Positions 31,613 to 40,969 of a stretch of 64,000 nt of DNA are shown in pieces. Under the pieces are notes generated by a model. That model ran no database searches. It worked only from the letters and a program-made list of their open reading frames with translations, and was not told the origin of the DNA. This DNA is from Bacillus vallismortis. GTDB lineage: Bacteria > Bacillota > Bacilli > Bacillales > Bacillaceae. How positions within the stretch are numbered: position 1 is the stretch's first letter; every line of letters begins with the position of its first letter. The stretch lies in assembly GCF_040784915.1 (NCBI RefSeq), contig NZ_CP160797.1:308001-372000 (forward strand), read 5' to 3'. Made by a program: the position numbers and the translations under genes.

Positions 31613-32953
31613 TCACGAGCTGGCAGGGCGGTCTTTATGTCCCTGCTTTTTTTGATAGATCACTGTAACGACCGCAATAATCGTGAGAAAACCTATACTC
31701 ACAAAAAAACCGGGCCGGCTTGATTTTTCAAACAGTGTGCCGGACACAGCCGCAGCAATCAGAATCATCGCTGAATAAATTTGCGTTTTCCCCATGCCCT
31801 CGGGATCGGTCAGCTTTTTGCTGGAGAACAGGATAAACAGCCAAGTGTATAAAAGCATAAGCCCCGCTGCTGTGGTCATGTGCTCATAAATGTTTTTGGG
31901 CAGCACTAAAGACAGTATGATGGATAAAATAAGCCCTGCAAACGTCAGCCCCAGCGCCGGCCAGCATATTTTTTTGCCTTCCTTTAAGGTAAAACATTTC
32001 GGCGCGTCGCCGTCATCAGCCATCGTACAAAGCAATGTCGTAACCGCAAAAAGGGAAGCGACTAGGGTCGAGAACCCGGCGATAATAAAAATCCCGTTAA
32101 AAATATCGAGGATAATCTTAAGGTTGTATCCTTTTAGCGACGTAATGAACGGGCTGTCCTGCTGTGTAAACGTGTCTAATGGAACCAGCAGCAAAGCCAG
32201 TCCGATCGAAATAATATAAATAACCGCCAGTGTCGCCAGCATCAGCTTCCCTGATTTTGACGCTTCCTCTGGTTTTTTTAAGTGAACCGCCATCAGCCCC
32301 ATGACCTCAATTCCGCCAAAGGCGTAAAACGCGTAGATTAAACCTGTCCACAGCCCCATGGCGCCGTATGGGAAAAACTCACTCGTCTTATTTGGAATTT
32401 GTACATCGTGCTTTCCGCCGGATAAGATGCCGCATAATGCCAGGATGGCAATCACAATAAACATAAAAATAGCGGCTGTTTTGATGACTGCCAGTACGTT
32501 TTCAGTCTTCTCAAAAACAGACAGCCCGGTGAAAATAATCAGAAGCCCAAGTACCGCGTAGATTGAAGCGAACACCCATAGCGGGACTTGTGGAAACCAA
32601 TGCTTCGTAAATAGCGAAATGGCTGTCAGCTGGCTTCCGGTAATCAGCATTTCTGATGACCAATACACCCAGCCGTTGCTGAACCCGGCCCATCTGCCGA
32701 ATGCTTTTCTTGCATACGCGCAAAACGAGCCTTTTTCCGGCTGCTTTGCCGACAGCTTGGCAAGCTGCTCGAATACAAAATACGTGCCGATTGCCCCAAT
32801 CAGAAATGAAAGCAGAACGGAAAAACCGCTTTTCACTATGGCAATGCTGGAACCAAGAAAAAATCCTGTTCCGATTGTGCATCCTATCCCGATTAATGAC
32901 AGCTGCCACCAAGCCAAGTTTCCTTTTTGCTGGTCTTTTTTTGTTTGACTCAT
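31613..32953 (-). CDS. ycgH: APC-superfamily amino acid permease
   Basis: This 446-residue transporter has about twelve helices. Its first helix carries the APC substrate motif GIGCTIGTGFFLGSS, and FAFGGIEVMG sits in helix 6. It resembles amino acid permeases of the basic/aromatic subfamily; the substrate is unknown. ATG 32953 is chosen, with AAAGGGG nine bases upstream. It stands between ycgG (convergent) and ycgI (divergent). Confidence 0.87.
   Translation of the reverse strand: MSQTKKDQQKGNLAWWQLSLIGIGCTIGTGFFLGSSIAIVKSGFSVLLSFLIGAIGTYFVFEQLAKLSAKQPEKGSFCAYARKAFGRWAGFSNGWVYWSSEMLITGSQLTAISLFTKHWFPQVPLWVFASIYAVLGLLIIFTGLSVFEKTENVLAVIKTAAIFMFIVIAILALCGILSGGKHDVQIPNKTSEFFPYGAMGLWTGLIYAFYAFGGIEVMGLMAVHLKKPEEASKSGKLMLATLAVIYIISIGLALLLVPLDTFTQQDSPFITSLKGYNLKIILDIFNGIFIIAGFSTLVASLFAVTTLLCTMADDGDAPKCFTLKEGKKICWPALGLTFAGLILSIILSLVLPKNIYEHMTTAAGLMLLYTWLFILFSSKKLTDPEGMGKTQIYSAMILIAAAVSGTLFEKSSRPGFFVSIGFLTIIAVVTVIYQKKQGHKDRPASS
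31623..31653 (+). terminator. Terminator of ycgG
   Basis: GCAGGG (31623-31628) and CCCTGC (31641-31646) are followed by seven T residues. The hairpin overlaps the 3' coding end of the convergent ycgH. Confidence 0.8.
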
Positions 32954-33080
32954 CAATTTCAACCCCTTTTATCTAAGGTTAGATTGCGACCCGCCTGAAG
33001 CTTATATACATCGGATTTTTGCCTCTTTTTACATGGAGAAGGCGGCGAACGCCCATACTAATGAAAAAAGGAGCGAAGCA

Positions 33081-33677
33081 ATGACACAGCAATATATTAT
33101 TGAGCCGAAAAAAGGGCTTGGTCTGAAGCTGAAAAAGGGGCAGGTTTTGAAGGTGGTTGATGTAGAAGGGCAGCAGATAGCAGATTTTGTCGCGTACCAT
33201 GCCAAAGATTTTTATGAGCACCTTGATCAGGGCGCGACCATTGATGCCAATCATTCTATTCATGTGAAGGTCAATGACCATCTCTACTCCAATCTGTACA
33301 AACCGATGCTGACGCTGATTGAGGATACGGTCGGCAAACATGATCTCCTGCTTCCCGCCTGCCGACCTGATATGAACAGGCTGTTATACGGCAAGCAAAA
33401 GGATGAGTTTCAGGATACGTGCTATGACAATATGAACCGGGCGCTTGAGCAGTTTGGCGTACCGAAGCCTCACATGCATTACCCATTTGCGATTTTTATG
33501 AATACTGTCCTTGATGAGAGAGGGAACCTGTCTGTGGAAACGCCGCTTTCGAATGCCGGCGATTATGTAAGGCTGAGAGCGGAAACGGATTTGATTGTCG
33601 CGTTTTCTTCCTGTCCGATCGAAAAAGGAAAGTGTAATGGAGACAGTGTAACGTCAATACGGGTGGAAGTCAGCTGA
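33081..33677 (+). CDS. ycgI: DUF1989 protein (urea carboxylase-associated family)
   Basis: This 198-residue protein is of the DUF1989 type. Conserved Cys/His blocks are PACRPDMNRLLYG, DTCYDNMNRALEQFG and SSCPIEKGKCNG. Relatives are metal-dependent carboxyguanidine deiminase subunits (CgdA/CgdB) in guanidine breakdown, so activity on a guanidino or amidine compound is conceivable. ATG 33081 follows AAAAGGAGCG. It is divergent from ycgH by 127 bp. Confidence 0.8.
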   Translation: MTQQYIIEPKKGLGLKLKKGQVLKVVDVEGQQIADFVAYHAKDFYEHLDQGATIDANHSIHVKVNDHLYSNLYKPMLTLIEDTVGKHDLLLPACRPDMNRLLYGKQKDEFQDTCYDNMNRALEQFGVPKPHMHYPFAIFMNTVLDERGNLSVETPLSNAGDYVRLRAETDLIVAFSSCPIEKGKCNGDSVTSIRVEVS

Positions 33678-33805
33678 TCTCTCTTGTTCACTGCAAATGA
33701 AAACCTATGCTATATTTAATAGGGATACATAACGATGATTCATTTCCATTCAGTTGGGGAAATGATCAAATAAGAAACAGCGATTGTACAGGAGGAATGA
33801 GTAGG

Positions 33806-34624
33806 ATGAGTGTGCAGGAAACGATTATGCGTGAATTACATGTGAAGCCCTCAATTGATCCAAAACAAGAAATTGAGGAACGAATCAATTTTTTAAAGCA
33901 GTATATAAAGAAAACCGGCGCTAAAGGCTTTGTATTGGGAATCAGCGGCGGACAGGATTCATCTCTTGCCGGGCGCCTTGCCCAGCTTGCCGTGGAAAGC
34001 ATTCGCGAAGAGGGCGGAGACGCTCAGTTTATCGCGGTCCGTCTTCCGCATGGCACACAGCAGGATGAAGACGATGCCCAGCTCGCTCTGAAATTCATCA
34101 AGCCGGACAAATCCTGGAAATTTGACATTCAATCAACAGTCAGCGCTTTTGCAGATCAATATCAGCAAGAGACAGGCGATAAGCTGACAGACTTTAATAA
34201 AGGGAACGTAAAAGCGAGAACGAGAATGATTGCTCAATACGCGATCGGCGGCCAAGAAGGCCTTCTTGTGATTGGAACAGACCATGCGGCCGAAGCCGTA
34301 ACTGGTTTCTTTACGAAATACGGTGACGGAGGCGCAGATCTCCTGCCGCTGACAGGCTTAACAAAGCGTCAGGGAAGAAGCCTGCTGAAAGAGCTGGGTG
34401 CACCGGAACGCCTATACTTAAAAGAACCAACTGCCGATCTGCTCGACGAAAAACCGCAGCAGACGGATGAAACAGAGCTTGGCATTTCCTACGATGAGAT
34501 TGACGATTATCTTGAAGGAAAAGAAGTATCAGCGAAAGTGTCAGAAGCGCTGGAAAAACGCTACAGCATGACTGAACATAAACGTCAGGTTCCGGCGTCT
34601 ATGTTTGATGACTGGTGGAAATAA
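33806..34624 (+). CDS. nadE: NAD synthetase, ammonia-dependent
   Basis: This 272-residue enzyme amidates nicotinate adenine dinucleotide to NAD with ATP and ammonia. The PP-loop GISGGQDSS binds ATP, and [19 protein letters not shown] (in part) forms the active site. ATG 33806 is chosen because AGGAGG lies about ten bases upstream; ATG 33797 would sit too close to it. In B. subtilis it is an essential, sigma-B-inducible general stress gene. It is monocistronic. Confidence 0.96.
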   Translation: MSVQETIMRELHVKPSIDPKQEIEERINFLKQYIKKTGAKGFVLGISGGQDSSLAGRLAQLAVESIREEGGDAQFIAVRLPHGTQQDEDDAQLALKFIKPDKSWKFDIQSTVSAFADQYQQETGDKLTDFNKGNVKARTRMIAQYAIGGQEGLLVIGTDHAAEAVTGFFTKYGDGGADLLPLTGLTKRQGRSLLKELGAPERLYLKEPTADLLDEKPQQTDETELGISYDEIDDYLEGKEVSAKVSEALEKRYSMTEHKRQVPASMFDDWWK

Positions 34625-34631
34625 GACCCAG

Positions 34632-34657
34632 AAAGCCCGCTCTCGGAGCGGGCTTTT
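34632..34657 (+). terminator. Terminator of nadE
   Basis: An 11-bp perfect stem (AAAGCCCGCTC, GAGCGGGCTTT) with a three-base loop ends in a T run. Confidence 0.92.
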
Positions 34658-34674
34658 GTTCATGTGCAGGATCT

Positions 34675-35268
34675 TTATTTGATGCGGATATGATTCTGCT
34701 TTACCATCAATCTGTCGGTGAACCTTCGGAGGCTGCCTCTCGTATCAGGGTCTAATGTAAGCTTGGCTTTCGCGGCAATGGTTTCTGCCGCATCCTGAAT
34801 CGACATGTTGTCTGTTTGGAGGTGATCCGCAAAGACTGGTGATGACAATCCTTCAATGCAGCGGTCGATTTGTTTGGCGGCCCATGAGTTTTGTCCTTCT
34901 GCTCTTGTGCGCAGCCGTTTTAACAAGGTTTCCTTTGAAGCCATTAGTGTAAAGTGGTGAACCGTCTGGCCGTCATGTCTAAGCCTGCCGATGATCTCAT
35001 TAAAGTATTCAGGGTGTACAATCGTCATAGGCACAATGATGATGCCGCGGTATGTATCGGTCAGGGAGGCAAGCAAGCTGTAATTGAACGCCCGCCATAA
35101 GGGATAGCTTTGAAAATCGTCCTCCGCGATCTCCGGCGGTATCATGGAGCGCATCGCAAATCCCATTTTCTCAGGATCATACACGTAAGACGGTTTCAGC
35201 CTTCTATGCAGTTCGAAGGCTGTTTGTGTTTTTCCGGAACCGAACGCCCCGTTTATCCAAATGATCAT
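34675..35268 (-). CDS. tmrB: Tunicamycin resistance ATP-binding protein
   Basis: This 197-residue P-loop protein has Walker A GAFGSGKT at residues 6-13. B. subtilis TmrB is membrane-associated and gives tunicamycin resistance when overproduced; its C-terminus ([19 protein letters not shown]) is thought to be an amphipathic helix for membrane binding. ATG 35268 is preferred over ATG 35274, which is only two bases from the AAGGGGGA site. Confidence 0.92.
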   Translation of the reverse strand: MIIWINGAFGSGKTQTAFELHRRLKPSYVYDPEKMGFAMRSMIPPEIAEDDFQSYPLWRAFNYSLLASLTDTYRGIIIVPMTIVHPEYFNEIIGRLRHDGQTVHHFTLMASKETLLKRLRTRAEGQNSWAAKQIDRCIEGLSSPVFADHLQTDNMSIQDAAETIAAKAKLTLDPDTRGSLRRFTDRLMVKQNHIRIK

Positions 35269-35386
35269 CTCCATTTCCCCCTTCTCACTTATGATACAAA
35301 AAAAGACCCTTCGAACGAAGAGTCAGCAGGAAAAACAATAAAAGCAGTGAGTTTGAAAGATTTTAATGCTTTTTTGCGTCGACGTA

Positions 35387-35415
35387 TTAAAATATCTGTA
35401 AAAATGTTGTACAAT
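35387..35415 (+). promoter_or_regulatory. Candidate SigA promoter for aroK
   Basis: TTAAAA (35387-35392), a 17-bp spacer and TACAAT (35410-35415) lie about 120 bp before aroK. No other element is recognisable in the 267-bp gap between tmrB and aroK. Confidence 0.4.
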
Positions 35416-35535
35416 GAATGTCATTCAGGCAAAAGCGCCGCCAAAAGGACGGGCAAGCCGGTATCTATATAAATATTCGTAAAATAAGCATATAATGAAT
35501 ATAAAATTTCATTCCTTAGGAGGATTTCGCCGAAG

Positions 35536-36096
35536 ATGAACGCTAAACGAGCCATCCCAGTAAGAGAAAGAAATATCGTCCTGATCGGATTCATGGGTGT
35601 AGGAAAAACGACAATCGGCCAATTGGTCGCTAAAAAATTATATAGAGATTTTATCGATATAGACCAAGAGATTGAAAAAGATTTCAATATGTCGATCCCT
35701 GAGATGTTTGAGAAAAAGGGTGAAGATTTTTTTCGGAAAACGGAGAAGGAATATATTTTAGACATTTGCCATCATAAACGATTCAAAATCGTATCTCTGG
35801 GGGGCGGGTCATTTAAACAAGAGGAAATCAGAACGTGCTGTCTGGAAAACTGTCTCGTGCTTCATCTAGACCTGTCATGGGAGAACTGGAAGCAGCGAGC
35901 GGACTTATTGATCGAGAACCGCCCTGTGCTGCACAACCGTTCAATGGATGACATGGAACAGCTGTTTAACGAAAGAAAAGCCATTTACGACAAACACAAT
36001 TCAAAAGTCGCAACAGACAACCTTTCTCCTGAAGAGGTCGCCGATTATATTGCGGAGACATTGAAAATCGGCTGGGACCTTTATCAGCCAATGTAA
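35536..36096 (+). CDS. aroK: Shikimate kinase
   Basis: This 186-residue kinase phosphorylates shikimate at the 3-OH in the chorismate pathway. Walker A is GFMGVGKTT, the shikimate-binding DIDQEIE follows, and the GGGS loop is in VSLGGGSF. The lid Arg region (ENRPVLHNR) is present. ATG 35536 follows TTAGGAGGA at about 14 bases. It is monocistronic, with a terminator shared with ycgJ. Confidence 0.94.
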   Translation: MNAKRAIPVRERNIVLIGFMGVGKTTIGQLVAKKLYRDFIDIDQEIEKDFNMSIPEMFEKKGEDFFRKTEKEYILDICHHKRFKIVSLGGGSFKQEEIRTCCLENCLVLHLDLSWENWKQRADLLIENRPVLHNRSMDDMEQLFNERKAIYDKHNSKVATDNLSPEEVADYIAETLKIGWDLYQPM

Positions 36097-36121
36097 AAGC
36101 CGTGCGGAGCGCACGGCTTTT
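36095..36121. terminator. Bidirectional terminator between aroK and ycgJ
   Basis: AAAAGCCGTGCG and CGCACGGCTTTT form a perfect 12-bp stem with a three-base loop. Confidence 0.92.
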
Positions 36122-36123
36122 TA

Positions 36124-36882
36124 TCATTTTATACCTTGAATCAAAATCGCTTTTAAGCAAAAGGAGTCGGGCTGTCCGTTTTGATTCAATTTGATACAGA
36201 ACGTGTCACGTGCTTCGTCTGATGCTTGATGTAAATGGCTGATCATCTGTTTTTCTCGATCGGCAGGGGTTCCGCCCCGTTTGATCCAGCTTTCGTATTG
36301 AATCGGCAAATTCCACTTTTGGACTTCTTGATAGCCCAGCTGATTAGCGGCGAACATCGACTGCCATTCTGATAATGAGCTTTCCCGCACGTGGGAAGGG
36401 TCTCGGAGCCGGTTCAAATGATTGACAAACTCATCAAGAATGGGATCTTCAGGCGCGTAGTGATCGACCAAGAGAAAACGTCCGTCCTTTTTCAGCACAC
36501 GTGCAACTTCGCTGACAGCTTTGCGGAGATCTGAAAAATGATGGGCCGCGTACCGGCAGGTAATGAGATCAAATGAATCGTCGGCGAAGGGAAGCGACTC
36601 CGCCGTTCCTTGCCGGAAACGTACGTTTTTCGTTCCTTTTTCTTGCGCAAAGGAGGATGCAACCTCTACCATTTCTATCGTCGCATCAATACCGATGCAC
36701 TCCTGTGCATATGGAGAAAATGCCAGCGCCGTATGGCCGGCACCCGCTCCGATATCCAGCACCCGATGCTCAGCCCGGCATTGCGCCGTTTTGATCATAA
36801 TACCCAAATCTTCCCCCTCGGCAAATACCTTCTCATCCCGATACATCTCGGCGTTTTTCGAAAACGGCGTTTCATTTGTCAT
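36124..36882 (-). CDS. ycgJ: SAM-dependent methyltransferase, class I
   Basis: This 252-residue UbiE/COQ5-like methyltransferase has motif I VLDIGAGAGHTALAF, an acidic ribose-binding residue in ECIGIDAT, and post-motif FDLITCRYAAHHFSDL. The methyl acceptor is unknown. ATG 36882 has AAAGGAGC nine bases upstream. It is divergent from the LysR regulator gene ycgK by 115 bp, so YcgK may control it. Confidence 0.88.
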   Translation of the reverse strand: MTNETPFSKNAEMYRDEKVFAEGEDLGIMIKTAQCRAEHRVLDIGAGAGHTALAFSPYAQECIGIDATIEMVEVASSFAQEKGTKNVRFRQGTAESLPFADDSFDLITCRYAAHHFSDLRKAVSEVARVLKKDGRFLLVDHYAPEDPILDEFVNHLNRLRDPSHVRESSLSEWQSMFAANQLGYQEVQKWNLPIQYESWIKRGGTPADREKQMISHLHQASDEARDTFCIKLNQNGQPDSFCLKAILIQGIK

Positions 36883-36972
36883 GTCAACCAGCTCCTTTTT
36901 TCTGTTTGATGATATGGATTATGTTAGCAATTTCTGTTATGATTCGTCCAAGATATAAAAATGATAAAAACG

Positions 36973-36987
36973 ATAGGTTTAACCTAT
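36973..36987. promoter_or_regulatory. LysR-type operator overlapping the ycgK ribosome site
   Basis: ATAGGTTTAACCTAT is a perfect 15-bp palindrome with the T-N11-A layout of LysR operators. It abuts the GGAGG at 36988-36992 of ycgK, so a bound regulator would block transcription of its own gene near the start. Confidence 0.7.
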
Positions 36988-36997
36988 GGAGGCTGAA

Positions 36998-37972
36998 ATG
37001 GATATTAAAGTGATGGAATACGCAGCGGAAATCGCCCGGCGCCAAAGCTTTACAAAGGCGGCGGAGCATCTTCATATCGCTCAGCCATCTCTCAGCCAGC
37101 AAATCAAAAAGCTTGAGGCTGAGCTTGGGCTTACCCTTTTCCACAGATCCCACGGCTCTGTTACCCTGACACCCCACGGCCGGCGTTTCATTGAAAAAGC
37201 CGAGGACATCATTCGTTCCAGAGATGATTTGCTCCGGGAGATGCAGGAGCGGTCGCAGGGGCTTGGGCATAAGCTTTCCATCGGGATTCCCGCTGTCACG
37301 GGGAGATATCTCTTTCCGCCTCTGCTGAAGCAGTTTTTGGCGCGCTATCCTCATGTAGAGGTTCAGCTTGTTGAAAAAGACCCTGCTTCATTAGAGGAAA
37401 TGACGGCAAAGGGAGAGGTCGACCTTTCTGTTTTGTCCTTGCCGATCGAGGATGAACGGCTTGCCATTACACCCTTGCTCACGGAACCGATTGTTCTCGC
37501 GGTGCCTAAGGAAAAACAAAGGTGGATGCCTCCGGAAATGACCGCGCTGATTGAGAAAGCGTTGGAAGGAGAGGAGGGCCGCCAGCCGTCCGTGCCCCTT
37601 GAAATGGCGAGGCACGTGCCTTTTATTCTGTTAAAAGAAGGCTTCGGTTTTCGAAGGACAGTTCTCGATCTCTGTGCGGAAAGCGGCTTTAAGCCGAATA
37701 CTGCCTTTAAGACGAGCCATATTGAAACCGCGCAATCTCTTGTGGCAAACGGCTTAGGTGTGACAATGGCGCCGAATATGGTCAGAAGGGATAAGGACCC
37801 GGGTGTAATTTATTTATCTATTCAATCAGCGCCATCCCGAACCCTTGTCTTTGTATTTTTAAAGAACCGATATGTCAGTCTGACAGCTCAGGCTTTTATG
37901 GAAATGAGCCGGGAAAATCTTAAACAAACGTTTGATGAAGGCTGTTTGGAAAACAAAAGTGAAAATATTTAG
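36998..37972 (+). CDS. ycgK: LysR-family transcriptional regulator
   Basis: This 324-residue protein has an N-terminal winged HTH (AARRQSFTKAAEHLHIAQPSLSQQIKKLE in overlapping blocks) and a periplasmic-binding-like effector domain. It resembles AlsR/CynR types. ATG 36998 is five bases after GGAGG. The palindrome just upstream suggests autoregulation, and the divergent ycgJ and downstream cah are possible targets. Confidence 0.9.
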   Translation: MDIKVMEYAAEIARRQSFTKAAEHLHIAQPSLSQQIKKLEAELGLTLFHRSHGSVTLTPHGRRFIEKAEDIIRSRDDLLREMQERSQGLGHKLSIGIPAVTGRYLFPPLLKQFLARYPHVEVQLVEKDPASLEEMTAKGEVDLSVLSLPIEDERLAITPLLTEPIVLAVPKEKQRWMPPEMTALIEKALEGEEGRQPSVPLEMARHVPFILLKEGFGFRRTVLDLCAESGFKPNTAFKTSHIETAQSLVANGLGVTMAPNMVRRDKDPGVIYLSIQSAPSRTLVFVFLKNRYVSLTAQAFMEMSRENLKQTFDEGCLENKSENI

Positions 37973-38031
37973 AAAACGTGGTAGTATAGAATACAAACTA
38001 AAACTAATAAAACAAAGGGGAATAATCGGAA

Positions 38032-38988
38032 ATGCAACTATTCGATATGCCGCTCGACCAATTGCAAACGTATAAGCCTGAAAAAACAGCACCGAAAGAT
38101 TTTTCTGAGTTTTGGAAATCGTCTTTGAATGAACTTGCAAAAGTCCAAGCGGCACCTGATTTACAGCCAGTTGATTATCCTGCTGATGGAGTCAAGGTGT
38201 ACCGCCTTACGTATAAAAGCTTCGGAAACGCCCGCATTGCCGGATGGTACGCGGTGCCTGACAAGGAGGGACCGCATCCGGCGATCGTCAAATATCACGG
38301 CTACAACGCAAGCTATGACGGTGAGATTCATGAAATGGTGAATTGGGCGCTTCACGGATACGCGGCATTCGGCATGCTTGTCCGCGGGCAGCAGAGCAGC
38401 GAGGATACGAGTATTTCTCCGCATGGTCACGCTTTAGGCTGGATGACGAAAGGTATTCTTGATAAAGATACATACTATTACCGCGGCGTTTATTTGGACG
38501 CCGTCCGCGCGCTTGAAGTCATCGGCAGTTTTGACGAAGTCGACGAAACTAGAATAGGTGTGACAGGCGGAAGCCAAGGCGGCGGCTTAACAATTGCCGC
38601 AGCAGCTCTGTCAGACATTCCGAAAGCCGCGGCTGCCGATTATCCTTATTTAAGCAACTTTGAACGGGCCATTGATGTGGCGCTTGAACAGCCGTACCTT
38701 GAAATCAATTCCTTCTTCAGAAGAAATGGCAGCCCGGAAACAGAAGAGCAGGCGATGAAGACACTTTCATATTTCGATATTATGAATCTTGCTGACCGAG
38801 TAAAGGTGCCTGTCCTGATGTCGATCGGCCTGATTGACAAGGTCACCCCGCCGTCCACCGTGTTTGCCGCCTACAATCACTTGGAGACAGAGAAAGAGCT
38901 GAAGGTGTACCGCTACTTCGGGCATGAATATATCCCTGCCTTTCAAACGGAAAAACTTGCTTTCTTTAAGCAGCATCTGAAAGGCTGA
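38032..38988 (+). CDS. cah: Cephalosporin C deacetylase / acetyl xylan esterase (CE7)
   Basis: This 318-residue alpha/beta hydrolase removes acetyl groups from xylo-oligosaccharides and cephalosporin C. The catalytic triad is Ser181 in GGSQGG, Asp269 in GLIDKVTPP and His298 in FGHEY; the oxyanion block is VKYHGYNAS. It has no signal peptide, which agrees with a cytosolic enzyme acting on imported oligomers. It follows ycgK by 59 bp. Confidence 0.95.
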   Translation: MQLFDMPLDQLQTYKPEKTAPKDFSEFWKSSLNELAKVQAAPDLQPVDYPADGVKVYRLTYKSFGNARIAGWYAVPDKEGPHPAIVKYHGYNASYDGEIHEMVNWALHGYAAFGMLVRGQQSSEDTSISPHGHALGWMTKGILDKDTYYYRGVYLDAVRALEVIGSFDEVDETRIGVTGGSQGGGLTIAAAALSDIPKAAAADYPYLSNFERAIDVALEQPYLEINSFFRRNGSPETEEQAMKTLSYFDIMNLADRVKVPVLMSIGLIDKVTPPSTVFAAYNHLETEKELKVYRYFGHEYIPAFQTEKLAFFKQHLKG

Positions 38989-39000
38989 TAAATATGAAAA

Positions 39001-39028
39001 GCCGCCGCACATCATCAGGCGGTTTTTT
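39001..39028 (+). terminator. Terminator of cah
   Basis: GCCGCC (39001-39006) and GGCGGT (39018-39023) pair with one G-T end, followed by a T run. It lies ahead of the ycgL start chosen at 39072. Confidence 0.8.
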
Positions 39029-39071
39029 TCTGCAAACTGCCGGAATGAAACCAGACTGGAGACGAATAGAT

Positions 39072-39854
39072 ATGAAACAAAGGATCATTGATGAATTAAA
39101 ACGAATCGAGCTGTCATACGGAGTCAAAATCGTATATGCCGTTGAATCAGGAAGCCGCGCTTGGGGATTCCCGTCTCAGGACAGTGATTACGATGTCCGC
39201 TTTATTTATGTGCCGAAAAAGGAATGGTATTTTTCAATTGAGCAGGAGCGTGATGTCATTGAGGAACCGATTCACGATTTGCTGGATATCAGCGGCTGGG
39301 AGCTGAGAAAGACGCTGCGCCTCTTCAAAAAATCAAACCCGCCGCTCCTTGAATGGCTGTCCTCAGACATTGTGTATTACGAAGCATTTACAACCGCAGA
39401 GAAGCTAAGAAAGCTGCGGACGGAGGCGTTTAAGCCCGAAGCAAGCGTGTATCACTATATCAATATGGCGAGAAGGAACGTCAAGGATTACCTTCAAGGG
39501 CAAGAGGTGAAAATCAAAAAGTATTTCTACGTGCTTCGGCCAATCTTGGCTTGCAAATGGATTGAAAAGCACGGAACCATTCCGCCAATGGATTTTACTG
39601 TTTTGATGAATGAACTTGTTACTGATTCTGAGCTGAAGGCAGAAATGGAAACCTTGCTTGAACGGAAAAGAAGAGGCGAAGAGCTTGATCTTGAAGCGCG
39701 AATTCATGTTATTCATCAGTTTATTGAAACGGAAATCGAAAGAATCATGGAAGCAGCAAAAACGCTGAAAGCAGAACAAAAGGATATGACACCTGAACTG
39801 AATCGTTTGCTTTTGAATACGGTTGAAGAAGTATGGAAGGATGGAGGAAGCTGA
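39072..39854 (+). CDS. ycgL: RlaP-type nucleotidyltransferase
   Basis: This 260-residue protein has the nucleotidyltransferase signature GSRAWGFPSQDSDYDVR, with two catalytic Asp residues. It belongs to a family predicted by others to act in RNA repair (RlaP). No partner ligase or kinase gene is nearby, so the substrate is open. ATG 39072 follows GGAG by about ten bases and lies beyond the cah terminator; the longer in-frame extension would begin inside that hairpin. Confidence 0.86.
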   Translation: MKQRIIDELKRIELSYGVKIVYAVESGSRAWGFPSQDSDYDVRFIYVPKKEWYFSIEQERDVIEEPIHDLLDISGWELRKTLRLFKKSNPPLLEWLSSDIVYYEAFTTAEKLRKLRTEAFKPEASVYHYINMARRNVKDYLQGQEVKIKKYFYVLRPILACKWIEKHGTIPPMDFTVLMNELVTDSELKAEMETLLERKRRGEELDLEARIHVIHQFIETEIERIMEAAKTLKAEQKDMTPELNRLLLNTVEEVWKDGGS

Positions 39855-39917
39855 TGTTTTTTGTCGCTTCCTTTTCCCCTTTATTCGACACGATTCCCCG
39901 ACTTTCTAACTATCTGA

Positions 39918-39934
39918 TTGTGGTAAATCCACAA
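39918..39934. promoter_or_regulatory. PutR operator (put box)
   Basis: TTGTGG-N5-CCACAA is a perfect inverted repeat about 120 bp upstream of putB. It matches what I recall as the PutR activator site of the B. subtilis put operon. Confidence 0.8.
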
Positions 39935-39980
39935 AAATAATCAGAATCTTTGTATTTTGAGAATATTGTGAACGTGGGTT

Positions 39981-40008
39981 TTGTCCATTTACAATTAACT
40001 CATACAAA
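39981..40008 (+). promoter_or_regulatory. Candidate putB promoter
   Basis: TTGTCC (39981-39986) and TACAAA (40003-40008), 16 bp apart, put the start site near 40015. The put box then sits roughly 85-90 bp upstream, as expected for PutR activation. Confidence 0.5.
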
Positions 40009-40041
40009 TACTTCTTAGATTGCGGGGTGTTGAGGTTGGAA

Positions 40042-40953
40042 GTGATCACAAGAGATTTTTTCTTATTTTTATCCAAAAGCGGCTTTCTCAATAAAATGGC
40101 AAAGAACTGGGGAAGCCGGGTAGCAGCGGGTAAAATTATCGGAGGGAATGATTTTAACAGTTCAATCCCGACGATTCGACAGCTTAACAGCCAAGGCTTG
40201 TCAGTTACTGTCGATCATTTAGGAGAGTTTGTAGACAGCGCAGAGGTCGCGCGGGAGCGTACGGAAGAGTGCATTCAAACCATTGCGACGATTGCGGATC
40301 AGCAGCTGAACTCACAAGTTTCTTTAAAAATGACGTCTTTAGGTCTCGATATAGATATGGATCTGGTGTATGAAAATATGACGAAAATCCTTCAGACGGC
40401 CGAGAAGCATAAAATCATGGTCACCATCGACATGGAAGATGAAGTCAGATGCCAGAAAACACTTGATGTTTTCAAGGATTTCAGAAGGAAATACGAGTAT
40501 GTGAGCACAGTGCTGCAAGCCTATCTGTACCGAACGGAAAGTGATATTGACGATTTGGATTCTTTAAACCCGTTCCTTCGCCTTGTAAAAGGAGCTTATA
40601 AAGAATCACAAAAAGTAGCTTTCCCGGAGAAAAGCGATGTCGATGAAAATTATAAAAAAATCATCCGAAAGCAGCTCTTAAACGGTCACTATACAGCGAT
40701 TGCCACACATGACGACAAAATGATCGACTATACAAAGCAGCTTGCCAAAGAAAATGGCATCGCCAATGACAAGTTTGAATTTCAGATGCTGTACGGCATG
40801 CGGTCGCAAACCCAGCTCAGCCTCGTAAAAGAAGGTTATAACATGAGAGTCTACCTGCCATACGGCGAAGATTGGTACGGCTACTTTATGAGACGCCTTG
40901 CAGAACGTCCGTCAAACATTGCATTTGCTCTCAAAGGAATGACAAAGAAGTAA
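40042..40953 (+). CDS. putB: Proline dehydrogenase
   Basis: This 303-residue FAD-dependent proline dehydrogenase (YcgM) has a TIM-barrel fold and oxidises proline to pyrroline-5-carboxylate. Late motifs [26 protein letters not shown] and [20 protein letters not shown] (in parts) carry flavin and proline contacts. GTG 40042 follows GAGG by six bases and yields MITRDFF. It is the first gene of putBCP, 16 bp before putC. Confidence 0.95.
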   Translation: MITRDFFLFLSKSGFLNKMAKNWGSRVAAGKIIGGNDFNSSIPTIRQLNSQGLSVTVDHLGEFVDSAEVARERTEECIQTIATIADQQLNSQVSLKMTSLGLDIDMDLVYENMTKILQTAEKHKIMVTIDMEDEVRCQKTLDVFKDFRRKYEYVSTVLQAYLYRTESDIDDLDSLNPFLRLVKGAYKESQKVAFPEKSDVDENYKKIIRKQLLNGHYTAIATHDDKMIDYTKQLAKENGIANDKFEFQMLYGMRSQTQLSLVKEGYNMRVYLPYGEDWYGYFMRRLAERPSNIAFALKGMTKK

Positions 40954-40969
40954 AAAAGGAGAGATTATC

